The notes below the pieces were generated by a model. That model had not been told where the DNA came from. It ran no database searches and worked only from the letters and a program-made list of their open reading frames with translations. Positions 16,469 through 26,749 of a DNA stretch of 64,000 bases are shown here, one piece after another. Origin of the DNA: Thermincola carboxydiphila (GTDB lineage: Bacteria; Bacillota; Thermincolia; Thermincolales; UBA2595); the NCBI GenBank assembly GCA_016841325.1, contig JAENZJ010000008.1:1-64000 (forward strand). The letters run 5' to 3'. Position 1 is the first letter of the stretch. Every line of letters begins with the position of its first letter. Position numbers and translations under genes: made by a program.

Positions 16469-17080
16469 TTATTGACTGATAATTACCCTTCTGCCTTCAA
16501 CCCGCAGCTTCCCTTCAGCAAAGAGCTGAATTGCCCGGGAATAGACCTTATGTTCTTCTTTAAGGATACGTGCCGCCAGGCTGTCTTCATCATCATCGGG
16601 CAGCACCGGGACAACCTCCTGCAGGATAATCGGCCCTGTATCCATCCCGCTGTCCACGAAGTGTACCGTACATCCCGAATACCTGACCCCATACTCAACC
16701 GCATCCCTTTGTCCGTGAGCCCCCGGGAAGGAGGGCAGGAGTGCAGGGTGGATGTTCATAATACGGTTAGGGTATGCATCCAGGAGAACCCTTCCCACCA
16801 AACGCATATACCCGGCCAGAACCACAAGTTCCGCCCGGTTTTCCCTGAGGCAGTCAACTGCTGCCTGTTCATATTCTTCTTTTCCCCGGTAATCCGCTGG
16901 TTTGATATGTACAGCCGGGATACCGTGGTTCCGGGCCCGTTCCAGGGCAAAGGCATCTGGTTTGTCACTTATAACTACAGCAACTTCAGCATTAAGTTTT
17001 CCGGCTTCGATGTTATCAATAATGGCCTGCAGGTTTGAACCACGCCCTGATGCCAGGACCCCCAGGCGTAATTTTGACAC
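16469..17080 (-). CDS. purN: Phosphoribosylglycinamide formyltransferase
   Basis: PurN moves a formyl group from 10-formyl-THF to GAR. It shows LGVLASGRGSNLQAI, the catalytic Asn-His pair in IMNIHPALLPSFPG and the Asp in SGMDTGPII. The frame is open further upstream, but I chose the GTG at 17080. It lies nine bases after AGGAGG and four bases after the purM stop, giving a 203-residue protein that starts in the usual place. Confidence 0.96.
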   Translation of the reverse strand: MSKLRLGVLASGRGSNLQAIIDNIEAGKLNAEVAVVISDKPDAFALERARNHGIPAVHIKPADYRGKEEYEQAAVDCLRENRAELVVLAGYMRLVGRVLLDAYPNRIMNIHPALLPSFPGAHGQRDAVEYGVRYSGCTVHFVDSGMDTGPIILQEVVPVLPDDDEDSLAARILKEEHKVYSRAIQLFAEGKLRVEGRRVIISQ

Positions 17081-17084
17081 CGTC

Positions 17085-18143
17085 TCACACCTCCTCAGGT
17101 CTGTATTCGACCTGCCTCTCACCTTCAGCCACTGCTCCTATCAGGTATGCCGTCTCACCGGCCGCACCCAGTTCCGCCATTACTGCATCTGCCTGGCCGG
17201 ATGGGACAATTATCGCCATTCCGATACCCATATTAAAAGTCCGGTACATTTCTTCAGTCTCTATCCCGCCGGTCCTCTTGATAAGGCTAAAGACAGGTTT
17301 TTCCGGCCATGCCTTGGGATCAAGCACGACCTTGGTGCCTTCCGGCAGAATCCTTGGGATATTTTCTGTGAGCCCACCTCCCGTTATATGGGCCATGCCC
17401 CTGATATCGTATTTTTCCAGAAGGGGGAGGATCTGCCGGGCATATATCCGGGTAGGTTCCAGCATTTCCTCACCAACAGTCCTGCCCAGTTCATCAAGGT
17501 AAGTGTCGGCCTTAAACCCTCCCACTTCCAGGAGCGCCTTCCGGGCCAGTGAATACCCGTTACTGTGGAGCCCTGAAGACGGCAGCCCGATTACCGAGTC
17601 TCCGGGAACAATCCGGCTCCCGTCAATAATGCGCTGCCTGTCGGCTACCCCGACAACAAATCCGGCAATATCGTATTCATCTTCACCGTAAAAACCGGGC
17701 ATCTCGGCAGTTTCCCCGCCAATCAGGGCACAACCCGCCTGGCGGCATCCTTCTGCAATACCCTTAACAACATCTGCTACCCTTTCAGGGACAAGCCTGC
17801 CCACTGCCAGGTAGTCAAGGAAAAAAAGGGGTTCAGCGCCCTGTACCAGTATATCATTGGCACACATGGCCACAGCATCTATGCCTACTGTATCATGTTT
17901 ATCCATCATAAATGCCACCATAAGTTTGGTCCCTACACCGTCAGTACCGGAAACCAGAACAGGTTCCTTATACTTTGCAGTATTCAGGGCAAAAAGACCC
18001 CCGAAACCGCCCAGGTCAGCCAGCACTTCCGGCCTGAAAGTCTTTTTTACATGCTCTTTCATCAGCTCTACTGCCTCGGTGCCGGCATTTATATCCACAC
18101 CGGCATCGGCATAAGTGAGGCCCTTCCTGTTGCTTTCATTCAT
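17085..18143 (-). CDS. purM: Phosphoribosylformylglycinamidine cyclo-ligase (AIRS)
   Basis: PurM closes the imidazole ring to AIR using ATP. The 352-residue protein shows [51 protein letters not shown] and [11 protein letters not shown]. The ATG at 18143 overlaps the purF stop as ATGA with GGAGG eight bases away, so I prefer it over an ATG two codons upstream. Confidence 0.97.
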   Translation of the reverse strand: MNESNRKGLTYADAGVDINAGTEAVELMKEHVKKTFRPEVLADLGGFGGLFALNTAKYKEPVLVSGTDGVGTKLMVAFMMDKHDTVGIDAVAMCANDILVQGAEPLFFLDYLAVGRLVPERVADVVKGIAEGCRQAGCALIGGETAEMPGFYGEDEYDIAGFVVGVADRQRIIDGSRIVPGDSVIGLPSSGLHSNGYSLARKALLEVGGFKADTYLDELGRTVGEEMLEPTRIYARQILPLLEKYDIRGMAHITGGGLTENIPRILPEGTKVVLDPKAWPEKPVFSLIKRTGGIETEEMYRTFNMGIGMAIIVPSGQADAVMAELGAAGETAYLIGAVAEGERQVEYRPEEV

Positions 18144-19588
18144 ACGCATTTCCTCCCGTTTTCTAGGCAGAACTTACCTGCCTGCCCGGCAACCTTTATC
18201 GGGTAATCACCGTCAAAACACGCGGTACAGAAGAAATTCCGCGGACTGCCAAATACCTTCAGGAGACCTTCCATACTGAGGTAATGCAGCCCGTCGGCCC
18301 CGATGTGTTTCCTTATTTCATCGACCGGAAGCCTTGCCGCAATCAGCTCATCCCTGTCAGACGTGTCTATCCCATAGTAGCAGGGCCACTCTATCGGGGG
18401 GGAACTGATACACATATGGACCTCCCGCACACCCGCATCCCGCACCATTTTAATCATTTTCCCGCTGGTAGTGCCCCTGACAATGGAGTCATCTATCATC
18501 AGGACCCTCTTGCCTTTGAGGACATTCCTCAGGGGATTCAGCTTTAACCTCACTGCCAGGTCCCTCATGGCCTGGTTCGGCTGGATAAATGTCCTCCCGA
18601 TGTACCGGTTTTTCATCAGGCCGTCTTCAAATGGTATCCCGCTCTCCAGGGCATACCCCCGGGCAGCGGCATTACCCGAATCGGGTATCGGAATCACCAT
18701 GTCGACATCAGCGGGATATTCACGGGCCAGCTGTCTTCCCATCTCACGCCTGACCTCACTGACATGAAAACCGTCAATTATACTGTCCGGACGGGCAAAG
18801 TAAATATATTCAAAAATACACATCCCTTTGCGTTCCTCAGTTTCTGTCCTATGTGACACCAGACCGGCTTCACTGATAATGACAATTTCCCCTGGCTCCA
18901 CATCACGGACCAGTTCAGCGCCAACAGTATCCAGGGCACATGATTCGGATGCCAGGATATAAGCGTCACCAAGTCTTCCGATACAGAGCGGTCTTACCCC
19001 CCAGGGGTCGCGGACCCCGATAAGTTTGTCCTCAGTCATGACGGCCAGGGAATAAGCTCCCCTGATCTGTTTCATGGTCATTTTGATGCCGTCTTCGATA
19101 GACCCCTGGCTGTAGCGGGCAATCAGGTTAACAATAACCTCACTGTCGATGGTGGACTGAAATACCGAGCCCTCCAGGGCCAGTCGCTCCCTGAGGTCAG
19201 CGGTATTGGTCAGGTTCCCGTTATGGGCCAGGGCAATCATTCCCTTGGAATAATAACACACCAGGGGCTGAGCATTCAGCACCAGACTGGAACCCGTTGT
19301 GGAATAACGGACGTGTCCGAGTGCCATCCTGCCCTGCAGCTTCTGAAGTATTTCATCAGAGAAGACTTCCGGGACCAGGCCCATATCTTTATGCAGGCTG
19401 ATAACTGAACCGTCGGATACGGCTATCCCGGCACTTTCCTGACCGCGGTGCTGCAGTGCATACAGCCCGTAATAGGTGAGGCTGGATACATCCAGTCCCG
19501 GTCCGTAAATGCCAAAAATACCGCATTCCTCTTCAGGTTTGTCAATGTCACTGTTCTTCCTGTTAAACCGGTCAGTTTGAAATAACAT
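18140..19588 (-). CDS. purF: Amidophosphoribosyltransferase
   Basis: The committing enzyme of purine synthesis, making phosphoribosylamine from PRPP and glutamine. The catalytic Cys is residue 22 ([11 protein letters not shown]), so a 21-residue propeptide must be removed. Cysteines in [16 protein letters not shown] and FFCTACF match the four ligands of the iron-sulfur cluster in the Bacillus-type enzyme, which suggests oxygen-sensitive stability. The PRPP loop is [17 protein letters not shown]. The product is 482 residues, starting behind GGAGGAATAAAA. Confidence 0.97.
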   Translation of the reverse strand: MLFQTDRFNRKNSDIDKPEEECGIFGIYGPGLDVSSLTYYGLYALQHRGQESAGIAVSDGSVISLHKDMGLVPEVFSDEILQKLQGRMALGHVRYSTTGSSLVLNAQPLVCYYSKGMIALAHNGNLTNTADLRERLALEGSVFQSTIDSEVIVNLIARYSQGSIEDGIKMTMKQIRGAYSLAVMTEDKLIGVRDPWGVRPLCIGRLGDAYILASESCALDTVGAELVRDVEPGEIVIISEAGLVSHRTETEERKGMCIFEYIYFARPDSIIDGFHVSEVRREMGRQLAREYPADVDMVIPIPDSGNAAARGYALESGIPFEDGLMKNRYIGRTFIQPNQAMRDLAVRLKLNPLRNVLKGKRVLMIDDSIVRGTTSGKMIKMVRDAGVREVHMCISSPPIEWPCYYGIDTSDRDELIAARLPVDEIRKHIGADGLHYLSMEGLLKVFGSPRNFFCTACFDGDYPIKVAGQAGKFCLENGRKCV

Positions 19589-19632
19589 TTTTATTCCTCC
19601 GCCATTTATTCTTCTGGCCCGGGGTATATCTG

Positions 19633-20352
19633 TTACAGGGTTTCCCCGGTCAGTCTCCTGAGAACTTCCCGGTAGGCTTCCTCAACATTCCCCATGTCTC
19701 TGCGGAAACGGTCTTTATCCAGTTTTTCCCTGGTCTCCATATCCCAGAAACGGCAGGTATCGGGAGATATCTCATCAGCCAGGATAACCTCCCCTTTGTG
19801 GGTACCGAATTCAAGTTTAAAATCAATCAGGTCGATTTTCTTGTCCTTAAGGTAATCCCTGAGAATATCATTGATTTTAAGCGCCATTTCAGACATTGCC
19901 TTTATCTGACCCGGAGTTGCCAGGTCAAGTACCGCAATGTGATAGTCATTAATCAGCGGATCACCCAGGGCATCGTCCTTATAGTAAAATTCCAGCACCG
20001 TTTTAGGCAGCATGGTCCCTTCCGGCAGCCCGATCCTCTTGGATAACGACCCGGCTGCAATATTCCTGACCACAACCTCAACCATGATGATATCAACTGC
20101 TTTGACGATCTGCTCCCTGTCATTGACCTGGTTCACCAGGTGAGTGACAATCCCCTTATCTTCCAGCAGGTTAAAGAAGTGTATCGATATCCTGTTGTTA
20201 AGGATTCCTTTGTTCATGATGGTCCCTTTTTTCTTGCCATCAAAGGCTGTGGCATCATCCTTGTACTCTATCCAGTACAGGTCCGGGTCATTGGTCTTAT
20301 AAACCTTTTTGGCTTTGCCCTCGTGCAGCTGTTCCAGTTTTTGAATATCCAT
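19633..20352 (-). CDS. purC: SAICAR synthase
   Basis: PurC ligates aspartate to CAIR. The 239-residue protein shows [50 protein letters not shown] and [29 protein letters not shown] (partly quoted landmarks). It begins at ATG behind AAAGGAGGTAAGAG. It is separated from purB upstream by 329 bases containing a large palindromic element. Confidence 0.96.
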   Translation of the reverse strand: MDIQKLEQLHEGKAKKVYKTNDPDLYWIEYKDDATAFDGKKKGTIMNKGILNNRISIHFFNLLEDKGIVTHLVNQVNDREQIVKAVDIIMVEVVVRNIAAGSLSKRIGLPEGTMLPKTVLEFYYKDDALGDPLINDYHIAVLDLATPGQIKAMSEMALKINDILRDYLKDKKIDLIDFKLEFGTHKGEVILADEISPDTCRFWDMETREKLDKDRFRRDMGNVEEAYREVLRRLTGETL

Positions 20353-20416
20353 ATTCTCTTACCTCCTTTTACTCTTCAACAAGTTTCTTTTAACAATTTA
20401 CTTTTTAAACAAACTT

Positions 20417-20624
20417 CACTGCCGCCGTTATGAGTCTTGCTGTAAGCTCACCGGCATCAAGGCAGGGAGTCCCCGCATGTCCGAAGATGGCGAAGGCCGC
20501 CGGGAAGTTTTGGCTCGCCAAAACGAGAGGCGGCCATCATGTAAGACAGGCCCCATGAGCCATCGAGTTCGGGGACGCTGCCTTGATGCCGGGGGGTGGC
20601 AGCTTAGACTCATAGGCGGCAGTG
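20417..20624. repeat. 208-bp palindrome-rich structured element between purB and purC
   Basis: The ends pair as CACTGCCGCC/GGCGGCAGTG, followed inward by ATGAGTCT/AGACTCAT, a 15-bp pairing CCGGCATCAAGGCAG/CTGCCTTGATGCCGG and TCCCCG/CGGGGA. The centre holds GGCCGCC/GGCGGCC enclosing a perfect GTTTTGGC-TC-GCCAAAAC hairpin. No open frame fits and no transposase is present. It lies inside the transcribed pur operon. It may be a MITE-like insertion or a structured RNA that affects mRNA processing between purB and purC. Confidence 0.75.
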
Positions 20625-20681
20625 CGGAAAATCGTCACAATGCCTCACCACACTCTATTCCCGGTCATTTCCGGGAACCCA

Positions 20682-21974
20682 CTACAGTCCAAACCTCTGA
20701 AAAACCGTATCCACATGCCTGAGGAACCAATTATAGTCAAACAGGCTGCGGAGTTCTTCTGCAGGAATCAATTCGACCACATCAGCATCCTTCAGCAGCA
20801 GGTCGAGGAAGTCCTGCTTGGTCCGCCAGACCTCCATGGCATTTCTCTGGACCAGTTCATAGGCCGTTTCCCGCAAAACCCCTTTATCCACCAGTGCCAG
20901 CAGGACTCTCTGGGAATAAATAAGCCCTTTGGTCTTATTGAGATTTTCCATCATGGCATCCGGATAAACAAGGAGGTTGCTGACGATCTTTATGGTAAGG
21001 TGCAGCATGTAGTCAAGAAGGATGGTGCTGTCAGGGATAATTACCCGCTCCACTGATGAGTGTGAGATATCCCGTTCATGCCAGAGGGCCACATTTTCCA
21101 TGGCAGCAAGGGCATTACCCCGCAAAATACGCGCCAGGCCGCTGATGCGTTCACCGGTAATGGGGTTTCGTTTATGCGGCATTGCCGAGGACCCTTTCTG
21201 GCCCCTGGCGAAATACTCTTCAGCTTCCCTTATATCAGTACGCTGCAGGTTGCGCAGCTCAGTGGCAATCTTCTCCAGTGAACAGCCTATTACCGCCAGG
21301 GTTGACATATACTCGGCATGCCGGTCCCGCTGGATTACCTGTGTGGCAATCGCGGCCGGCTGCAGGCCCAGTTTCTCACACACCCTTCGTTCAACTTCAG
21401 GGTCAATGTTGGCATAAGTCCCTACAGCCCCGGACAGTTTACCCACACTAATGGTTTCCACTGCCCTTTTGAGTCGTTCAATATTGCGGTCGGTCTCAGC
21501 GATCCACAACAGCATCTTCATACCAAAGGTCATGGGTTCGGCATGTATTCCGTGTGTCCGCCCTATCATCGGTGTGTACTTGTACTCTGCGGCCTTTTCC
21601 ACCAGCTTTTCCCTCAGGGCTGCCAGTTTAGGGAGCAGGTGCTCTGCCGCCTCTTTCATCAGCAGGCACAGGGCCGTGTCACCTACATCTGATGAGGTCA
21701 TTCCCATATGGATATACTTGGACTCCTCACCGACATTTTCGGCCACATTAGTCAGGAATGCAATCACATCATGATTGGTGACCTTTTCAATTTCATCAAT
21801 CCGTTTTACATCAAAAGCGGCCTTTTCCCTGATGACCCTGACGGCTTCGGCAGGTATCTGCCCCAGCTCGGCCATGGCTTCACAGGCAGCAATTTCAACA
21901 TCAAGCCACTTCTGAAACTTGTTCTCCAGAGTCCATATTTTCCCCATTTCAGGCAGGGTATATCGTTCAATCAT
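20682..21974 (-). CDS. purB: Adenylosuccinate lyase
   Basis: PurB cleaves SAICAR to AICAR and adenylosuccinate to AMP. It belongs to the fumarase/aspartase superfamily. The signature [17 protein letters not shown] carries the mobile catalytic-loop Ser, and the [13 protein letters not shown] and [15 protein letters not shown] segments supply the catalytic His residues. It is 430 residues long and starts at ATG behind GGAGG (11-base spacing). Confidence 0.97.
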   Translation of the reverse strand: MIERYTLPEMGKIWTLENKFQKWLDVEIAACEAMAELGQIPAEAVRVIREKAAFDVKRIDEIEKVTNHDVIAFLTNVAENVGEESKYIHMGMTSSDVGDTALCLLMKEAAEHLLPKLAALREKLVEKAAEYKYTPMIGRTHGIHAEPMTFGMKMLLWIAETDRNIERLKRAVETISVGKLSGAVGTYANIDPEVERRVCEKLGLQPAAIATQVIQRDRHAEYMSTLAVIGCSLEKIATELRNLQRTDIREAEEYFARGQKGSSAMPHKRNPITGERISGLARILRGNALAAMENVALWHERDISHSSVERVIIPDSTILLDYMLHLTIKIVSNLLVYPDAMMENLNKTKGLIYSQRVLLALVDKGVLRETAYELVQRNAMEVWRTKQDFLDLLLKDADVVELIPAEELRSLFDYNWFLRHVDTVFQRFGL

Positions 21975-22037
21975 TTTGCGTGGTACCTCCGTACATTTTT
22001 TCAGTATTTCAGAGTAATATCGAATAATAATCAGTGC

Positions 22038-22559
22038 TTATTTGCTGTTTTCCAGATAGCCGTCTATCCCCAGTTCTGCCAGCCTGGCAGCCTTGGCCTG
22101 AACCTCTTTTTCCATTCTGGCCTTGTATTCTTTGATGTTATCCCTGATTTGGGGATATTTAACGCTCAGGATCTGGGCCGCCAGGATACCGGCATTCTTG
22201 GCGCCGTTGACGGCAACTGTGGCCACAGGGATTCCCGGAGGCATCTGTACTATAGCATAAAGGGCATCAACTCCCGACAGGGCCCCTGACTGGATAGGTA
22301 CTCCGATAACCGGCAGGGGAGTCATGGCAGCTATTACCCCAGGCAGGTGGGCAGCCATGCCGGCCCCGGCTATGATAACCTCCAGGCCGCGGGATTCGGC
22401 AGTTCTGGCATATTGAGCCGTCTGTTCCGGCACCCGGTGTGCCGAGGAAATAATGACTTCACTTTCGGCGCCCAGTTCAGCAAGGATTTTGGCAGCCTCC
22501 TTCATTATTTTTAAATCAGAATCACTTCCCATAACTATGCCTACCAATGGTTTAGCCAT
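22038..22559 (-). CDS. purE: N5-carboxyaminoimidazole ribonucleotide mutase
   Basis: Class I PurE converts N5-CAIR to CAIR. The 173-residue protein shows GIVMGSDSDLKIMKEAAKIL, ISSAHRVPEQT with the catalytic His, and GAGMAAHLPGVIAAMTPLPVIGVP. Class I PurE needs PurK upstream in the pathway; purK is not in this window. It starts behind GGAGGGACAG. Confidence 0.96.
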   Translation of the reverse strand: MAKPLVGIVMGSDSDLKIMKEAAKILAELGAESEVIISSAHRVPEQTAQYARTAESRGLEVIIAGAGMAAHLPGVIAAMTPLPVIGVPIQSGALSGVDALYAIVQMPPGIPVATVAVNGAKNAGILAAQILSVKYPQIRDNIKEYKARMEKEVQAKAARLAELGIDGYLENSK

Positions 22560-22661
22560 AATCTGTCCCTCCGTTTTCAGAAAATTGATAGTACTCTTTT
22601 CAACAAATTATCTTATAATCCTCTTATTAATAAGGGTAAATCCGGCGTATTTCACTGTATT

Positions 22662-24035
22662 TCATTCTCCTCCCAGGAATGCATAGCGGAGAGCTATCAG
22701 TACAAAAAGTATGTACATCAGCCAGTGGACCTCCCTGGGCCTGCCGGTAGTTACCTTTAAAAAGACGTAAGTAACGATGCCTGCCGATATGCCATTGGCG
22801 ATATTGGCTGTAAAGGGCATGAAAACGATCGTGAGGAATGCCGGAATAGCATCAGCCATATTGTCAAAATCGATGTCCCTGATAGCAGAGACCATCAGCA
22901 GCCCTACCAGTATTAGGGCCGGTGCGGTAGCCGCACTGGGGATCAGGATGAAAAACGGTGCCAGGAGTATTGCCAGGAGAAACATGACTCCTGTGGTCAC
23001 TGCCGTAAGACCGCTTCTACCCCCTTCACTGATACCCGCGGCACTCTCGATATATGCGGTAACGGTACTTGTCCCCATCAGGGCCCCGAAACTGACGCCA
23101 AAGGCGTCCACCAGCATGGCCCGCCCGATTCTGGGATTATTGCCCCTTTCATCCAGCAGGCCCGCTTTTCCGGCAGTACCGATAAGTGTCCCAAAGGTAT
23201 CGAAGAGTTCCACAAAAGTAAATGTCAGGATAACTGTCAGGAGTCCCGCTCCCAGGGCGCCCATGATGTCCAATTTGCCTATGGCCAGATTTTGAAATGA
23301 AGGCAGGCTGTAACTAAAGCCCTTAATATCGGTGACCCCTAATGGGATCCCCGCCAGTGTGGTGATAATGATTCCCCAGAGCAGAGACCCTTTAACCCGT
23401 TTGGCCAGCAGGAGTCCTGAAAGCAGCAGTCCTATCACAGCCAGCAGGGCAGGTCCCTCTGAAATGATACCCAGTTTTGCTGCCCATTCACTGGGTGTAA
23501 TGACCCCCTTGCCGGACTCTGCAATACTCTCAAAACTGCCGCCAAACTCTCCGGGAAGCAGCTCGATAAATACCACCGCCAGCCCTGACAGTTTCAGACC
23601 GATAGAGGTAATGAACAGCCCAATACCTACTGTAATAGCCCTTTTCAGTGAGTTGGGCACAGCATCAACCAAAATCTGGCGTATATTGGTAACAGTCAGC
23701 ACAATAAAAATGATACCTGACAGGAACACAGCCCCCAGGGCCACCTGCCATGACATCTGCCCTGAGGCCACAACTGCCGCAAAGTAAGCGTTAAGGCCCA
23801 TTCCCGGGGCAAGGGCTATCGGAAAGTTCACAAAAAGCCCCATGGCAATCGTGACTACCCCTGCCGCCAGAGCGGTGGCAATAAATACTGCATTATAGTC
23901 CATCCCGGCGCCTGACAGGATAATCGGGTTAACTGCCAGGATATATGCCATTGTCATAAATGTGGTCAAACCTGCAATAACTTCAGTCTTGGTATCTGTC
24001 CCGAGCTCCCGGAACCTGAATAACCTCTCTAACAA
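22662..24035 (-). CDS. NCS2 family purine (xanthine/guanine/hypoxanthine-type) permease
   Basis: A 457-residue permease with about 13 membrane segments, of the AzgA/PbuG-like branch of the NCS2 nucleobase transporters. Landmarks are TTFMTMAYILAVNP near residue 30, NFPIALAPGMGLNAYFA near 70-90 and TFVELFDTFGTLIGTAGKAG in the second repeat. The start is TTG behind AAAGGGG. It is the first gene behind the ykkC-type riboswitch and heads the pur operon, so salvage uptake and de novo synthesis are co-regulated. Confidence 0.92.
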   Translation of the reverse strand: MLERLFRFRELGTDTKTEVIAGLTTFMTMAYILAVNPIILSGAGMDYNAVFIATALAAGVVTIAMGLFVNFPIALAPGMGLNAYFAAVVASGQMSWQVALGAVFLSGIIFIVLTVTNIRQILVDAVPNSLKRAITVGIGLFITSIGLKLSGLAVVFIELLPGEFGGSFESIAESGKGVITPSEWAAKLGIISEGPALLAVIGLLLSGLLLAKRVKGSLLWGIIITTLAGIPLGVTDIKGFSYSLPSFQNLAIGKLDIMGALGAGLLTVILTFTFVELFDTFGTLIGTAGKAGLLDERGNNPRIGRAMLVDAFGVSFGALMGTSTVTAYIESAAGISEGGRSGLTAVTTGVMFLLAILLAPFFILIPSAATAPALILVGLLMVSAIRDIDFDNMADAIPAFLTIVFMPFTANIANGISAGIVTYVFLKVTTGRPREVHWLMYILFVLIALRYAFLGGE

Positions 24036-24141
24036 CTTAATACAGCCCCTTTCTTTTTTATGCTGGCTGTATTAAGTTTGCCACCTTTCAAATTAATTTA
24101 TAATAAATAATAAAGCCCGGGCGAGCAGATTATCACAATCG

Positions 24142-24249
24142 AGTGAAACCTACCCGTCTGGGCTTTTATCCCGTCGGTGTGGCGCATACTGGCGCCTGTA
24201 CCACTTGGACCTGGCCTGATACTAAAATCAGCGGAACCCTAGGTACACT
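24142..24249 (-). ncRNA. ykkC-family riboswitch, probably the PRPP class
   Basis: The minus-strand leader holds the ykkC hallmarks: CTAGGGTTCCG, a hairpin, CCAGGTCCAAG, and the 3' block CGACGGGATAAAAGCCC. It is closed by a P1 helix, AGTGTACCTA pairing with TAGGTTTCACT. The 3' AAAGCCC can instead pair with GGGCTTT at about 24112-24119, followed by ATTATTTATT, giving a terminator that competes with the aptamer, as expected for an ON switch. Guanidine, ppGpp and PRPP classes share this core; the purine genes downstream favour PRPP. No guanine aptamer is visible in tandem. Confidence 0.82.
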
Positions 24250-24308
24250 TTCTCTCGTGTCCCCGGTAATGTCCCGGAACCTACGAAGATTCAGTTTGTT
24301 ACAGTTAT

Positions 24309-24337
24309 ATCTTAACAAGGGCAGGAAGCAATGTCAA
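24309..24337 (-). promoter_or_regulatory. Promoter of the riboswitch-controlled purine operon
   Basis: Minus-strand TTGACA (24332-24337), 17 bases, then TAAGAT (24309-24314). The transcript would begin about 50 bases before the riboswitch core. Confidence 0.7.
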
Positions 24338-24352
24338 GCAAAACAGCCTGGT

Positions 24353-24511
24353 TCATTTTTCGCCTGGTTTAGTCTTAATTTTTAGTTTATGTTCCTTTTT
24401 ATTTTTGGAAACCACTTTCTTCCTCACAGATGCCCCCTGTGGATGCGAATCCTTTAGTTCCTCCCTGGTCTTCCGGAAAACCCTGTTAAAAATCTGGTGG
24501 TAAAAAACCAT
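24353..24511 (-). CDS. Small basic protein of 52 residues
   Basis: AGGAGG lies eight bases before an ATG opening a 52-codon frame (MVFYHQIFNRVFRK...). The C-terminal half is extremely rich in Lys, Arg and Ser, with no hydrophobic segment and no cysteine. It follows the CPA2 antiporter gene by 60 bases on the same strand and could be co-transcribed with it. I do not recognise it; a small nucleic-acid-binding protein is only a guess from charge. Confidence 0.5.
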   Translation of the reverse strand: MVFYHQIFNRVFRKTREELKDSHPQGASVRKKVVSKNKKEHKLKIKTKPGEK

Positions 24512-24571
24512 TTCCACGGCCTCCTAGGTAAATTTTAGGGACTTTCGTCAGGTACGGTAAAATTCCTCATC

Positions 24572-26566
24572 TCATCCGATTTGCTGACCCGCACCGAACA
24601 GATCGGCAGCGTTAGCCAGCCTGTCACGGGGCCCGACAACCACGGCCACATCCCCCGGGAGCAGTTGAGCTTCCCCGTGGGGGTTTGCCCTGAATTTCCC
24701 GTCACGCCCTATTGCCAGCATGGTGATGCCATACTTCTTCCTGAGCGCTATTTGCTGCAGGTTCTTCCCTGCCGCTTTTGAATTCTCCTCTACCCGGAAT
24801 GAACCGATTTCGTAATCAGGCATTTGGAGTTTCAGTTCCGTCAAATGCACCGGTCTCCGTGAATAGCTGCGAAACATCTCATAGGTGTCAGCCCGCACTT
24901 CAGAGATAAACCTCTCAATTTCCGCCCTTGGCACCAGATACTTATTGAGCACCCGGGTAAAAATCTCCACAGAGGTTTCAAACTCTTCGGGAATAACCTC
25001 ACTGGCCCCCAGTTCATGCAGGGCCTCTAACTCCTGAATATAACGGGTCCTGACAATAATACACAGTCTTTTGTTGAGCCTGCGGACGACTTCAATAATC
25101 CTCCGGGTGGCCGCCGGGTCGGAAATGGCCACCACAGCAACCTTTGCCTGTTTAATATGGACATGTTCCAGAACTGCTTCATGAGTGGCATCACCGTAAT
25201 AAATGGGTTCATCATTTTCACGTTCATCCCGGACCGTGTCAGGATTCATTTCAATGACCACATAAGGTATATTGACAGCCGCAGCGGCTCTGGCCACATT
25301 GCGGCCATTGATGCCAAAACCGATTATGACCAGGTGGTCCTTCAGATCCTCGGCAATCTCCCGTGTCGAATATCCCCTTCCGGAAACCAGCTTTTCGGGG
25401 AGAGGCAGTCTGACAACCCGGTCCGCCAGCCTGTGAGCAATAGCCAGGACAAAGGGAGACCCGGCCATGGTAAGTATGGAGACAGCAAGGAACAACTGGT
25501 AGTTATCCCCACTGAGCAGACCATATTCCACACCGCTGCGTGAGAGTATGAAAGAAAACTCCCCCACCTGGCTGATGGCAAGCCCCGTAAGCACCGTACT
25601 CCGAATAGGGAAACCCATCATGAGGGCTGTAAAACCCGCCATAACAGCCTTCAGGAGGACCACTCCCGTAACTGCGGCAGCAACCAGCAGGGGATGCTGC
25701 ATCAGGTAACCTACATCCAGCAGCATTCCTATGGAGACAAAAAAGAAGCTGGTAAACACATCACGAAACGGCAGGATGCTGCCCAGGGCCTGATGGCTAT
25801 AATCTGATTCCGATATGATAAGCCCTGCCAGAAAGGCGCCCAGGGCCAGGGACAGGCCGGCGCTGGAAGTCAGCCAGGCCACCGCCAGACAGATTACTAC
25901 AATGCTTAACAGAAAAATTTCCCGGTTTCGCGTCCGGGCAGCCTGGTGCAAGGCATAGGGTACAACCCACCTGGCGCTTACAATTACCAGGATAAATATA
26001 ATCATGCCCTTAGCAGCCAGTTCAATCATGGATTCGGCAAGGTTGCCGCCCTGTCCGGAAAGCAGAGGGGTTAACAGTATCATCGGGACAATGGCGAAAT
26101 CCTGGAAAATAAGGATCCCCAGGGTCGCGCGCCCGTGAGGGCTGTCAATCTCAGCCCTCTCCTGGAGCAGCCTGAGGACAATTGCCGTACTGCTTAAGGA
26201 TATCAGGAAACCGATAAACAAGGACTTTTCCGGTGAGAATCCTATGGAGGCAGATATTCCAAAGGCAACCGCCGTAGTAAGAAACACCTGAAGGGAACCG
26301 CCCATGAGCACAGGTTTTCTAATCTGCAGCAGTTCATCAAAAGAGAATTCTATACCAATGGTAAAGAGGAGCAGGACTATCCCAATCTCAGCCAGCATCT
26401 CAACCTCATGGACTTCATTTACCAGCTCAAACCCGTGTGGTCCTGCAAGTATCCCGGTCAGGAGGAAACCGACAACTGCCGGAATCCTCAACCGGTGGAA
26501 GATGAACAAAACCACTACTGACAGTGCAAATATAATTGTGATCCCCTTTAATATCGGTATCTCCAT
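24572..26566 (-). CDS. CPA2-family cation:proton antiporter with RCK domains (KefB-like)
   Basis: This 664-residue protein starts with a 12-13-helix Na+/H+ or K+/H+ exchanger domain (to about residue 385, including GILAGPHGFELV and SSTAIVLRLL). An RCK/TrkA-N Rossmann domain follows (HLVIIGFGINGRNVARAA) with a bound-nucleotide acid at VVIEMNP. A TrkA-C domain ends the protein near 575-655. It probably extrudes K+ under control of nucleotide binding. It begins at ATG behind GGTGAAGGA and has its own promoter. No KefF/KefG ancillary subunit is nearby. Confidence 0.92.
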   Translation of the reverse strand: MEIPILKGITIIFALSVVVLFIFHRLRIPAVVGFLLTGILAGPHGFELVNEVHEVEMLAEIGIVLLLFTIGIEFSFDELLQIRKPVLMGGSLQVFLTTAVAFGISASIGFSPEKSLFIGFLISLSSTAIVLRLLQERAEIDSPHGRATLGILIFQDFAIVPMILLTPLLSGQGGNLAESMIELAAKGMIIFILVIVSARWVVPYALHQAARTRNREIFLLSIVVICLAVAWLTSSAGLSLALGAFLAGLIISESDYSHQALGSILPFRDVFTSFFFVSIGMLLDVGYLMQHPLLVAAAVTGVVLLKAVMAGFTALMMGFPIRSTVLTGLAISQVGEFSFILSRSGVEYGLLSGDNYQLFLAVSILTMAGSPFVLAIAHRLADRVVRLPLPEKLVSGRGYSTREIAEDLKDHLVIIGFGINGRNVARAAAAVNIPYVVIEMNPDTVRDERENDEPIYYGDATHEAVLEHVHIKQAKVAVVAISDPAATRRIIEVVRRLNKRLCIIVRTRYIQELEALHELGASEVIPEEFETSVEIFTRVLNKYLVPRAEIERFISEVRADTYEMFRSYSRRPVHLTELKLQMPDYEIGSFRVEENSKAAGKNLQQIALRKKYGITMLAIGRDGKFRANPHGEAQLLPGDVAVVVGPRDRLANAADLFGAGQQIG

Positions 26567-26688
26567 TCCTTCACCTCACCGGATAAATATTCAAAAATAG
26601 CAGATTTCACAAGTAACATTTGCTTTCAGCCAATTCAACGTTAATTAATCTATGTTTCTCCAGTTATCACCTTTTTTTGCTTATTTTT

Positions 26689-26718
26689 ATTATATCATAA
26701 CATACAAATTTCATTCAA
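26689..26718 (-). promoter_or_regulatory. Promoter of the antiporter gene
   Basis: Minus-strand TTGAAT (26713-26718), 18 bases, then a perfect TATAAT (26689-26694). Confidence 0.65.
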
Positions 26719-26749
26719 CCAATAGTCTTACAATCTCCCAATAAAAATC

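Noticed and set aside
15920-17038. Long plus-strand frame opposite purH and purN (372 codons)
   Set aside because: Antisense shadow; no domain and no ribosome site.
24036-24352. Guanine aptamer in tandem with the ykkC element
   Set aside because: The conserved purine-riboswitch loop sequences were looked for and not found.
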